DNA of 64,000 nt from an uncultured Bacilli bacterium (lineage in GTDB: Bacteria > Bacillota_I > Bacilli_A > RF39 > UBA660), in the NCBI GenBank assembly GCA_934101425.1, contig CAKOQQ010000004.1, positions 62,001 to 126,000 of the forward strand. The letters run 5' to 3'. Position numbers and translations under genes: made by a program. Below the pieces are notes generated by a model. It was not told the origin of the DNA, did no database searches, and was given only the letters and a program-made list of their open reading frames with translations. This document shows, in pieces, positions 16,534 to 23,941 of the stretch; position 1 is the first letter of the stretch; each line of letters starts with the position of its first letter.

Positions 16534-17592
16534 ATGAAAAAAGGATTTACACTAATAGAGTTATTAGCAGTAATAGTAATACTAGCAGTTATTGCAGTAA
16601 TAGCAACACCAGCAGTATTAAATGTTATTGAAGACTCTAAAAGAAGTGCAGCAGAAGCAAGTGCAAGAAGTATTGTAGGTGCTGCAAAAACATATTATAT
16701 GCAAAATATAATGGATAATAAGCCAAACTCTAATGTTGATTTAAGCACTAACACATTAAAATATGATGGAGAACAAGCAAAAAAAGGATTACTTAGTTAT
16801 GATACTAATGGTAATGCATATGGAAAAATGTATATAAGTGGTTACTGTATAGAAGTATCATCCAATGGGGATTTAACAAGTACTAAAACAAATGAAAGTG
16901 AATGTAATATAGGCATCCCAGAGGTAACTACATACGCAAATGGAACAGTAGTATACTATAATCCAGAAACAAATACTAAATGTACAAGCGCTGAAGCAGT
17001 TAGTACAACAGGAACTAAAACAGGATGTATGAAGTGGTATGTATTTAATGATGAAGGAACTAATACAGTAAACTTGCTACTTGACCATAATACAACAGCA
17101 AAAGTTGCATGGGCATCAAAAGAAGATTATATTGCTGCTGGAGGAACAGAAGCGGAATATGGAAGTGGGAGAACTAATAATAAAGGACCTGTCACAGCCT
17201 TAAAACAACTAAAAAGTGATACAAGCACATGGAATAAAAGTATAAATGCTAGACTAATAGAAGCAAGTGAAATAGCTACTATAACGGGATATCCAAATTT
17301 GGATAATTACATGTATTACTTCCATGATAACACACAAACAGAATACAAAGGAGCAGCAGGAACAAATAAATATGCATGGTTATTTGATAATACAAGAGAA
17401 TGTACAAAATACGGATGTAATGTAGCAGATTCTAGTACTTATGGATACTGGACAAACACTGCAAATTCCAGCGGTATTAGCGCCGCTCGTGACGTGGACA
17501 ACTTTGGCAGATTGCTCAGCACCGCCGTGGATGTTCCAGGCATCCACGGTGTGCGCCCAGTTGTAACTATCTCAAAATCTATCATCTCCTAA
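16534..17592 (+). CDS. Type IV pilin-like protein with C-terminal lectin-like domain and GC-rich hypervariable 3' end
   Basis: The start MKKGFTLIELLAVIVILAVI is a classical prepilin signal: cleavage after G4, methylated F, E at +5 and a hydrophobic helix. A frame extension to 16495 would run through the terminator, so the ATG at 16534 behind GAGGAGGA is correct. The protein of 352 residues has a globular domain from about 135 onward (AVSTTGTKTGCMKWYVF) ending with GYWTNT...GVRPVVTISK, DUF6273/C-type-lectin-like, shared with the pilin at 23942. The last ~40 codons are abruptly GC-rich (see the separate feature). Expression must come through the terminator at 16465. It is probably an adhesive or DNA-binding pilus subunit; which machine uses it is unknown, but pilB/C/D-like genes lie at 43543-47441. 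Confidence 0.85.
   Translation: MKKGFTLIELLAVIVILAVIAVIATPAVLNVIEDSKRSAAEASARSIVGAAKTYYMQNIMDNKPNSNVDLSTNTLKYDGEQAKKGLLSYDTNGNAYGKMYISGYCIEVSSNGDLTSTKTNESECNIGIPEVTTYANGTVVYYNPETNTKCTSAEAVSTTGTKTGCMKWYVFNDEGTNTVNLLLDHNTTAKVAWASKEDYIAAGGTEAEYGSGRTNNKGPVTALKQLKSDTSTWNKSINARLIEASEIATITGYPNLDNYMYYFHDNTQTEYKGAAGTNKYAWLFDNTRECTKYGCNVADSSTYGYWTNTANSSGISAARDVDNFGRLLSTAVDVPGIHGVRPVVTISKSIIS
17461..17590 (+). other. GC-rich, C-ending-codon segment: candidate diversified variable region
   Basis: By hand count, 60 of the 100 bases at 17461-17560 are G or C. In the 32 codons from 17461 to 17556, 16 end in C and 4 in G; only 6 of the preceding 40 codons end in G or C. The affected positions (AGC, GAC, AAC, GGC, CTC, ATC, CAC and others) fit an NNC pattern expected if AAC codons in a template were mutated at adenines. 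The encoded part is the ligand-facing end of the lectin-like domain, the usual location of a retroelement variable region. No template repeat or reverse transcriptase is in the window, so this is a candidate only. Confidence 0.5.
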
Positions 17593-17598
17593 GTACTA

Positions 17599-17628
17599 TC
17601 AAATATGAGGTTGAAGCCACATATTTGA
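17599..17628 (+). repeat. Inverted repeat just after the pilin variable end
   Basis: TCAAATATG and CATATTTGA are perfect 9-bp complements separated by 12 bases; inner GG/CC can extend the stem. It starts 7 bases after the pilin stop codon and has no T run, so it is not a terminator. A hairpin or cruciform just beyond a variable region is a known feature of some diversity-generating retroelements. Confidence 0.7.
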
Positions 17629-17667
17629 AAAATAAGATGAAAATGAGTGAGAATAGAATAACTTTAT

Positions 17668-17697
17668 AAAAAAAAGAACGATTTTCGTTCTTTTTTT
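17668..17697 (+). terminator. Intrinsic terminator after the pilin
   Basis: Stem AAGAACGA / TCGTTCTT with loop TTT (extended by A/T pairs) followed by T residues. Confidence 0.9.
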
Positions 17698-17715
17698 GCT
17701 ATAGCATCTATATAA

Positions 17716-17731
17716 ACAATAATATTATTGT
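17716..17731. repeat. Perfect 16-bp palindrome upstream of the second ClpX-like gene
   Basis: ACAATAATATTATTGT is self-complementary over all 16 bases. It lies about 55 bp before the predicted -10 (TATAAT, 17785-17790) of the gene at 17809 and could be an operator. An AT-rich background makes chance occurrence possible. Confidence 0.4.
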
Positions 17732-17808
17732 ACTAATATTATATGTTTTGCAATTATTAAATATACAAAAAATATAAAAAATGTTATAATCTAGTTAGGG
17801 GGAAACTT

Positions 17809-19287
17809 ATGAAAAAAATGGATGTAGCAGTTCTTTATACAAAGATGAGAATCGATGATGGATTTAACTTAATGATACCTTTTAGAGTAGTACTTGGTAA
17901 TATTGATGAAAAAGCTTATACTTTTACTGATATATTTAGTACTCAAGTATATGTTAACTCAGATTTAGTAGTTGATGATAGTGCACCATATTCATTTAAT
18001 ATGGTAGTGCCTTTAAAAGATTTAAAGAAGAAGTATGGTAGTAGTTCTGATTTAGTAGCTTGTCAAAGATATTTTGATGAAATAAAAAAGAGGGCTTTTT
18101 TCTATAAAGATACTTATGTTATGAATAGTATGCCATTAGATGAATTTCATGAAAAATATGGTTTATCAGTAACTTATTCTGATACTGAAAAACTAAAAGA
18201 ACAAATGAGAAAAATATTAGATGGTGAAATAGAACCATTAAAGGATGAAGAAGTAGAAAAAGAAGAGTTAAAACATGTTAAGTTATCAATTACTGATTAT
18301 AGAATTAGTGAAGTAGTTAATAAAGTAAAAGAAACTGTAATAGCTCAAGATGAAGCTGTAAGACAAATTGTTACAGCAATTTATAGAAACTATATGTTTG
18401 ATGATCCTAAAATGAAATCAAATGTATTTGTATACGGTCCTACAGGGGTAGGTAAAACAGAAATTGTTAGAACTATTGGTAAACTATTTGATATACCGGT
18501 ATTAGTTGAAGATATGACTAGATATACTTCTGCAGGTTATAAAGGTGCTGATTTAGATGATATATTAGTTAAGTTATATTATAATGCTAATGAAGACCTT
18601 GATGTAGCTGAAAGATCTATTTTAGTTCTTGATGAAATAGATAAAAAAGCTGCAGGTGATAGTCAAAGCTCATTTCAAAAAGATGATGTATTAAAGTCAC
18701 TTCTAAAAATAATAGAAGGTGGAGTTTTTGATATTGAACTTGATTCAAAAGAAGTAATTAATTTTGATACTTCTAAATTAACAGTTATTACTTGTGGAGC
18801 TTTCTCGGATTTATATGAAAAAACTAGTAGAAAACAAATAGGTTTTACTAAAGAAGAAGAAAAGAAACCAGATAAAGTAGAACTTGAAGCATTTACTAAA
18901 TATGGTATACCAGTTGAATTTATTGGTAGAATGGATACTATTGTTGGACTTAATAAATTAAGTAAAGATGATTTTGTTAGAATACTTAAAGAATCACTTA
19001 AAAGTCCTATTAGAATATATATGGAAAATTTAGCTAAAATAGGTGTTAATGTATCATTTAATGAAGAAATATATGATAGTATTGCTACTAAAGCAATAAC
19101 TAAATATGATACAGGTGCTCGTGCACTTAAAGTTATTGTAGATGAAATGTTCCAAGAAATATTATATGGTATATTTGATAGCAAAGAAGGAATTGAAAGT
19201 TTATCTGTTTCAAAAGAAACTGTAGATGATAATAAAGTATATAAATTAACTAAAAAGAAAGCAAAAGAAGTTGAAGTAAGTGAATAA
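17809..19287 (+). CDS. Second ClpX-like AAA+ unfoldase
   Basis: A 492-residue paralogue of the protein at 11369. Residues 1-155 are of unknown type and do not carry the ClpX zinc finger. The AAA+ part has Walker A GPTGVGKT (210-217), Walker B LVLDEIDK, an altered pore loop (GYKG in place of GYVG) and sensor-2 TGARAL. The ClpP-docking-like IGF is at 344-346. The retained IGF suggests it still partners ClpP, while the changed pore loop and N-domain suggest different substrates. The downstream TtcA-like gene overlaps its end by 8 bases, so they are one operon. The ribosome binding site is TTAGGGGGAAA. Confidence 0.8.
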   Translation: MKKMDVAVLYTKMRIDDGFNLMIPFRVVLGNIDEKAYTFTDIFSTQVYVNSDLVVDDSAPYSFNMVVPLKDLKKKYGSSSDLVACQRYFDEIKKRAFFYKDTYVMNSMPLDEFHEKYGLSVTYSDTEKLKEQMRKILDGEIEPLKDEEVEKEELKHVKLSITDYRISEVVNKVKETVIAQDEAVRQIVTAIYRNYMFDDPKMKSNVFVYGPTGVGKTEIVRTIGKLFDIPVLVEDMTRYTSAGYKGADLDDILVKLYYNANEDLDVAERSILVLDEIDKKAAGDSQSSFQKDDVLKSLLKIIEGGVFDIELDSKEVINFDTSKLTVITCGAFSDLYEKTSRKQIGFTKEEEKKPDKVELEAFTKYGIPVEFIGRMDTIVGLNKLSKDDFVRILKESLKSPIRIYMENLAKIGVNVSFNEEIYDSIATKAITKYDTGARALKVIVDEMFQEILYGIFDSKEGIESLSVSKETVDDNKVYKLTKKKAKEVEVSE

Positions 19288-20083
19288 AGAAATTGAAAAA
19301 AGTATAATTAAGAGATATAGAAAAGAAATATGGGCTAAGTTTGTTAAAGCAGTAAAAGAATATGAACTTATTAGTGAAAATGATAAAATTGCCGTTTGTA
19401 TAAGTGGAGGAAAAGATTCCTTCCTACTTGCTAAATGTATGCAGGAATTATTAAGGCATGGTAAGTTTCATTATACATTAGAATTTATTGTTATGAATCC
19501 TGGATATTCAAAAGAGAATATAGAGAAAATAAAAGAAAATTTAAAAACGATGGAAATAGATGCTCATATATTTGATACTCCAATATTTGAATATACAAGT
19601 ACTACTGATAATCCATGTTATTTGTGTGCTAAAATGAGGAGAGGCTATTTATATAGTTACGCAAAGAAACTAGGATGTAATAAAATAGCTTTAGGACATC
19701 ACTTTAATGATGTTATTGAGACAGTACTTTTAAATATGTTATTTAATGGTACATATGCATCTATGATGCCTAAACTTCATAGTGATAATTTTTCAAATAT
19801 GGAACTTATTAGACCATTATATTTAATTCGTGAAAAAGATATTATATCATGGGCTAAATATAACAATTTGAACTTTTTAGATTGTGCATGCACAGTTACT
19901 AAAAAAGATATAGGTAAAAGAAAAGTAGTAAAGAATTTAGTTAATGATTTAAATGCTATTTATAGTGAAGCTGATAAAAATATACTTAAATCTACTTTAA
20001 ATGTAAATTTAAATACTTTACTTGGATATAAAAAGAATAATAAAAAACATAATTTTTTAGAAGATTATAATGACAAAAAATAA
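19280..20083 (+). CDS. TtcA-like PP-loop ATPase (tRNA thiolation family)
   Basis: A 267-residue adenylating enzyme of the TtcA/TtuA group, which makes 2-thiolated tRNA bases. The PP-loop SGGKDS is near residues 41-46; CYLCAKMRRGYLY (CxxC) and a later Cys pair in DCACTVTKKD match the iron-sulfur-cluster cysteines of TtcA. ALGHHFNDVIETVLLNM is the second conserved block. The start is GTG at 19280, overlapping the previous gene, with AGAAGTTGAAG in front. Which base it modifies (C32 or another) is not decided by the sequence. Confidence 0.82.
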   Translation: MNKEIEKSIIKRYRKEIWAKFVKAVKEYELISENDKIAVCISGGKDSFLLAKCMQELLRHGKFHYTLEFIVMNPGYSKENIEKIKENLKTMEIDAHIFDTPIFEYTSTTDNPCYLCAKMRRGYLYSYAKKLGCNKIALGHHFNDVIETVLLNMLFNGTYASMMPKLHSDNFSNMELIRPLYLIREKDIISWAKYNNLNFLDCACTVTKKDIGKRKVVKNLVNDLNAIYSEADKNILKSTLNVNLNTLLGYKKNNKKHNFLEDYNDKK

Positions 20084-20098
20084 AATATTTGATATAAT
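20070..20098 (+). promoter_or_regulatory. Predicted promoter of the 6S-like RNA
   Basis: ATGACA (20070-20075) and a perfect TATAAT (20093-20098) with a 17-bp spacer; transcription would start near 20105, just past the TtcA-like gene. Confidence 0.75.
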
Positions 20099-20103
20099 TG
20101 TAT

Positions 20104-20277
20104 TAGCCTAGATATGAGGACAGTTACAATTTAGAAAAACCTACTGAATTATGATTATTGGATATCTAATGAAAAAGTGGTGTAGAATGCTTAATATTAT
20201 TAAGACTCCTAAAACTTTAGCTGTGATACCCACCTGGTAAAACAGGTTTTTGATCATATGTAACATCCCTTATTTGG
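20104..20277 (+). ncRNA. ssrS: Candidate 6S RNA
   Basis: About 175 bases without an ORF follow a strong promoter. The centre can fold into a long rod: CTTAAT-ATT-ATTAAG forms the tip (around 20196-20210), flanked by AAAGT/ACTTT. The ends carry partly complementary GTTAC and GTAAC, and a local hairpin ACCTG-GTAAAA-CAGGT lies in the 3' half, reminiscent of the 3' central-bubble hairpin of 6S. The location is telling: in B. subtilis the 6S gene bsrA lies beside yrvM (tcdA), downstream of hisS-aspS, and here hisS, aspS and tcdA flank the RNA within 6 kb. Folding was done by eye only. Confidence 0.6.
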
Positions 20278-20298
20278 GTTTTTATTTTGGAGGAAATG

Positions 20299-21339
20299 AT
20301 GTATACAGAAACAATAAAAACAGCAATGATGTTTTTCCCATTCATTGCTTTATTAATTAGCGTTCCATTTATTCTTAGAGAATATCATAATTATGGTTCA
20401 ATCTCATTTATGCGATTTTTAATTATTTATTCTTTTGCCTTTTATTTATTGTGTTCGTATTTTTTAATTATTTTACCACTACCAAGCATAAGTGATGTAG
20501 CATCTTTAGATATACCAAGAACACAACTCATTCCATTTAAATTCATATATGATTTAGTTTCTGATACATCTTTTAATATAAAAAAGCTAATGAATTTATC
20601 ATCATTTTATGTACCACTTTTTAATATATTACTAACAATACCTTTTGGAATGTATTTAAGATATTTCTTTAAATATAATTTAAAGAAAACTATCTTAGCT
20701 TCTTTTTTACTTAGTATGTTTTTTGAACTTACACAGCTAAGTGGACTATATTTTATATATCCTAGAAATTATAGATTATTTGATGTAGATGATTTAATAC
20801 TTAATACTTTTGGCGGAATATGTGGTTATATTATTTTTAGACCATTTAATAATATACTACCGAAAAGAGAAGAAATAGATAGTAAAGCTTTAGAAAAAGG
20901 CAAAAATGTTTCAAGTTTTAGAAAATCTACAGCTTTTATATTTGATTTAGTTTTATGTGGTATATTTTCTACTATAATATATTTAATTACTAGAAATAGT
21001 GGTTATTCATTTATAGTTAGTATAATTATATATTATTTTATAGTTCCATTATTTATGAGTGGACAAACACTAGCGGATAAATACTTAAATATTAAAGTGG
21101 TTGATTATAATAATAATTATAATGTTTTTAGAACAATGTATAGAAGATTATTATTTATTATTATATATTTAGTAATGCCAATAGTACTAGTTAAATATTT
21201 AGATGTTTTTTTAAGTTTAATATGTTTTATTATTACACTTATATATACTTTTATATCTATTTTTAAGTATATATTTACTAAAAAAGTATTAGCGTTTGAA
21301 TATATTAGCAAAACAAAATTTATAAGCACTATAAAATAG
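20299..21339 (+). CDS. VanZ-like and RDD-domain fusion membrane protein
   Basis: A 346-residue membrane protein. The first ~190 residues are VanZ-like: LIILPLPSISD, TQLIPFKFI, and FFELTQLSGLYFIYPRNYRLFDVDDLILNTFGG. The rest is an RDD-type domain with AFIFDLVLCGI, SGQTLADKYLNIKVVD and NNYNVFRTMYRRL. VanZ proteins are linked to glycopeptide resistance; RDD proteins to ion transport. A frame extension to a TTG at 20287 overlaps GGAGG, so the ATG at 20299, 5 bases after that ribosome binding site, is chosen. Function unknown. Confidence 0.85.
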   Translation: MYTETIKTAMMFFPFIALLISVPFILREYHNYGSISFMRFLIIYSFAFYLLCSYFLIILPLPSISDVASLDIPRTQLIPFKFIYDLVSDTSFNIKKLMNLSSFYVPLFNILLTIPFGMYLRYFFKYNLKKTILASFLLSMFFELTQLSGLYFIYPRNYRLFDVDDLILNTFGGICGYIIFRPFNNILPKREEIDSKALEKGKNVSSFRKSTAFIFDLVLCGIFSTIIYLITRNSGYSFIVSIIIYYFIVPLFMSGQTLADKYLNIKVVDYNNNYNVFRTMYRRLLFIIIYLVMPIVLVKYLDVFLSLICFIITLIYTFISIFKYIFTKKVLAFEYISKTKFISTIK

Positions 21340-21342
21340 AAA

Positions 21343-21370
21343 AATGTTATAAATGATTATAACTTTTTTT
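21343..21370 (+). terminator. Intrinsic terminator after the VanZ-RDD gene
   Basis: GTTATAA-ATGA-TTATAAC hairpin (21346-21363) followed by seven T. Confidence 0.85.
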
Positions 21371-21391
21371 ATTAATAATTACTTAAGTTTG

Positions 21392-21400
21392 TGTTATAAT
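21392..21400 (+). promoter_or_regulatory. Extended -10 promoter of tcdA
   Basis: TGTTATAAT (TG-extended -10) lies 17 bp before the tcdA ATG; the -35 region (TTAATA) is weak. Confidence 0.55.
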
Positions 21401-21416
21401 AAATATGGTGAATAGT

Positions 21417-22094
21417 ATGTTTTCTAGAATAGAAGTATTAATTGGCGATAAAATAAATTTAATTAAAAATAAAACAGTATTAATAATTGGTCTTGGAGGA
21501 GTAGGGGGATATGCTTTAGAAGCACTTGTAAGAAGTGGTATAGGTAAAGTAATAATAGTTGATAATGATAAAGTAGATGTATCTAATTTAAATAGACAAG
21601 TAATAAGTTTAAATTCTAATATTGGGATAAAAAAAGTAGATGCTTTTTATGACAGAATAAAAGATATTAATCCAGATTGCAAAGTAATTAAAATTGATAA
21701 ATATATAGTTCCTGATAATATTAACTTATTATTTAGTGAACACATTGATTATATTGTAGATGCTTGTGATACTATTATTACTAAAAAAGAAATAATTAGA
21801 AAATGTTTAGAAAAAAATGTTAAATTTATCTCATGCATGGGAACTGGTAAAAAGTTGGATCCGACAAAATTAAAAGTAGTAGATGTTAGAAAAACTAGTT
21901 ATGATCCAGTTGCTAAAATAATTAGAAATATGGTAAAAAAAGAACATATAAAAGGTAAGATACCTGTTATATGTAGTGATGAAAAAGTAATAAATAAAGA
22001 ATCAAAAGTAATAGGTTCTATGATGTTTGTTCCTGCTACTGCTGGTATTTTATGTGCTAATTATGTTATCAAAGATATTATAGGTGAAGTATGA
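21417..22094 (+). CDS. tcdA: tRNA threonylcarbamoyladenosine dehydratase TcdA (ThiF/E1-like)
   Basis: ATP-dependent enzyme that cyclises t6A37 of tRNAs to ct6A. The Rossmann nucleotide loop IIGLGGVGGYALEALVRSG, the IVDNDKVDVSNLNRQ adenylation motif and DACDTIITKKEII match TcdA/YrvM. The first in-frame ATG is 21405, but it would lie at or before the predicted transcription start; GGTGA at 21407-21411 places the start at 21417. The 225 residues are near the usual length. Its neighbourhood (hisS, aspS, 6S-like RNA) repeats the B. subtilis order. Confidence 0.9.
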   Translation: MFSRIEVLIGDKINLIKNKTVLIIGLGGVGGYALEALVRSGIGKVIIVDNDKVDVSNLNRQVISLNSNIGIKKVDAFYDRIKDINPDCKVIKIDKYIVPDNINLLFSEHIDYIVDACDTIITKKEIIRKCLEKNVKFISCMGTGKKLDPTKLKVVDVRKTSYDPVAKIIRNMVKKEHIKGKIPVICSDEKVINKESKVIGSMMFVPATAGILCANYVIKDIIGEV

Positions 22095-22642
22095 ATATAG
22101 AAAAAGAGTTACTAAAAATAATAAAGAAAATTGATGGTAAGGTATTATTTATTGGTTATGATGATAATAAAATAAATAAAGCTATATTAAATAATGATAA
22201 TATTACAATGTGTGATATATTTAGTGTACATAAAAGTACTAAAAAAAATAAAGGGGAATTTGATGGTAAGACAAGTCGTGAAATTGTACTTAGAAAAATA
22301 AATAAAGAATATAAGAAAAAATATTTAGATTATGTTTTTTGTGATATAGAGGTAGTAAAAAAAGAAATTAATTATTTTATAAAAAATAGTTTGTATTTAA
22401 GTAATAATAAAATTTATTTATATGGTAGTACTGATGATTATAGTGTTAATACTATAAAAGAAAGATATAAAAAATATAATTTAGATATAAATGTAAATAA
22501 AAAAGATAGACAATATATAATAGAAATAACAAATAAAAATAAATATAATAGTTTAAAATCAAATATATATTTATACTTATATAATACAGTAGATTTTATA
22601 AATAAACTTATAGATTCTACTGGAGATGTTATGACGAGGTAA
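22091..22642 (+). CDS. Hypothetical protein in the tcdA operon
   Basis: 183 residues, very lysine- and asparagine-rich; I do not recognise a family. Strand-like segments KVLFIGYDD, ITMCDIF and YVFCDIEVV alternating with helices suggest a Rossmann-like fold, loosely like a degenerate methyltransferase, but no SAM loop is present. It overlaps tcdA by 4 bases (ATGA) and the next gene begins 2 bases after it, so it is co-transcribed and presumably translated. No function is claimed. Confidence 0.65.
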   Translation: MNIEKELLKIIKKIDGKVLFIGYDDNKINKAILNNDNITMCDIFSVHKSTKKNKGEFDGKTSREIVLRKINKEYKKKYLDYVFCDIEVVKKEINYFIKNSLYLSNNKIYLYGSTDDYSVNTIKERYKKYNLDINVNKKDRQYIIEITNKNKYNSLKSNIYLYLYNTVDFINKLIDSTGDVMTR

Positions 22643-22643
22643 T

Positions 22644-23936
22644 ATGGAAGCAAAAGAATATGCAATTAATGCTCATAAAGGGCAAAGAAGAAAAAGCGAT
22701 AAAGAAAAACCTATGGTTATTCATCCAATTATAGTAGCAAATATACTAAAAGAATATGGTTATGATGATAAAGTTGTTGCTGCTGGATACTTACATGATA
22801 CTGTTGAAGATACTGTTACTACGATAGATGATATAGAAAAAAATTTTGGAAGTGATATTAAAAGTTTAGTATATGAAGCTAGTGAACCAGATAAATCTAA
22901 AAGTTGGGAAGAAAGAAAAAAACATACTATTTCAAATACTAAAAATTTAGATATTAGACATAAAGCTATAATATGTGCTGATAAAATAGCTAATTTAGAG
23001 GATTTAGCGATTTTATTTGGCATGAATGGTAAACGTGATTTTAGTGCCTTTAAAAAAGGTGAAGAACAACAAAAATGGTATTATGAAAGTGTATATAATA
23101 GTTTGATACATAATGAAGATGAAAATAATCCTATGTTTGTTAGACTTAGAAAAGCGATTGATTTAGTATTTTATAACAAGGATAATTTTAATTGTAAAGA
23201 TTATCTTTCAAGTGATGAGTATAATGAATTATTAAAACTACATTATTCAAAATTAGAATTAGCAAAAATAGCGTCAGTAATTAATAATAAACCTTATGTT
23301 ATTGAATTTACTGGCACTCCAAGAACTGGTAAAACTACTATTATTCATATTTTAGAAGAATTCTTTAAAAAAGGTGGTTTTACTGTAAAAATAGTTGATG
23401 AATTTACAACATCAAAATATTATAAAGAAGAAATATATCCTAATATAAAAGATAAAAGTGTTTTATATAGAAATACATTAATACCTACATATGTAAAAGA
23501 AAATATAGAAAATGCTATTAAAGAATATGCAGATATCATAATAGTTGATAGAGGATTATATGATAGACTTATATGGATTTATAGAGCAAAAGAAAGAGAA
23601 GAAATAACTTTAACTGATTATAATAATTATGTAAAAGAACATCTAGATGATATAAATGTATTAGAAGATATTATTATATCAACTTATACTGATAGTACTT
23701 CGGCAATAAAAAGGGATTATAAAGCTCATTTATCTTTAGAACCTAGAACATTTCTAAACAAAAAGAATATAGATGAATATAATAATGCATTTAATAATAC
23801 TTTAGATATGATAAATAATATATATTCATTTGATACTACAAATGAAAGTATTAGAGATACTTCTATAGCTATTTTAAATAAAATACTAGCTGATATGAGA
23901 GTAAAATATTTAGATGAACTTAATAAAGAATTGTAG
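22644..23936 (+). CDS. HD-domain phosphohydrolase fused to a P-loop nucleoside/nucleotide-kinase-like domain
   Basis: Residues 1-185 form an HD domain of the RelA/SpoT-hydrolase kind: HKGQRRKSDKEKPMVIHPI, and the metal-binding H51-D52 in LHDTVED. From about 220 there is a P-loop domain with Walker A GTPRTGKT (224-231), a DRGLYDRLIWI segment (DRx-type, as in deoxynucleoside kinases and thymidylate kinases) and a basic lid-like region. The protein may combine removal of a (p)ppGpp-like or nucleotide signal with a nucleotide phosphorylation step, but the reaction is inference. It lies between the hypothetical gene (2 bases) and a pilin (5 bases), all on one strand. Confidence 0.8.
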   Translation: MEAKEYAINAHKGQRRKSDKEKPMVIHPIIVANILKEYGYDDKVVAAGYLHDTVEDTVTTIDDIEKNFGSDIKSLVYEASEPDKSKSWEERKKHTISNTKNLDIRHKAIICADKIANLEDLAILFGMNGKRDFSAFKKGEEQQKWYYESVYNSLIHNEDENNPMFVRLRKAIDLVFYNKDNFNCKDYLSSDEYNELLKLHYSKLELAKIASVINNKPYVIEFTGTPRTGKTTIIHILEEFFKKGGFTVKIVDEFTTSKYYKEEIYPNIKDKSVLYRNTLIPTYVKENIENAIKEYADIIIVDRGLYDRLIWIYRAKEREEITLTDYNNYVKEHLDDINVLEDIIISTYTDSTSAIKRDYKAHLSLEPRTFLNKKNIDEYNNAFNNTLDMINNIYSFDTTNESIRDTSIAILNKILADMRVKYLDELNKEL

Positions 23937-23941
23937 GCGAC

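Noticed and set aside
22091..22642. SAM-dependent methyltransferase
   Set aside because: The strand pattern is suggestive, but no GxGxG-like SAM loop is visible, so I left it as hypothetical.
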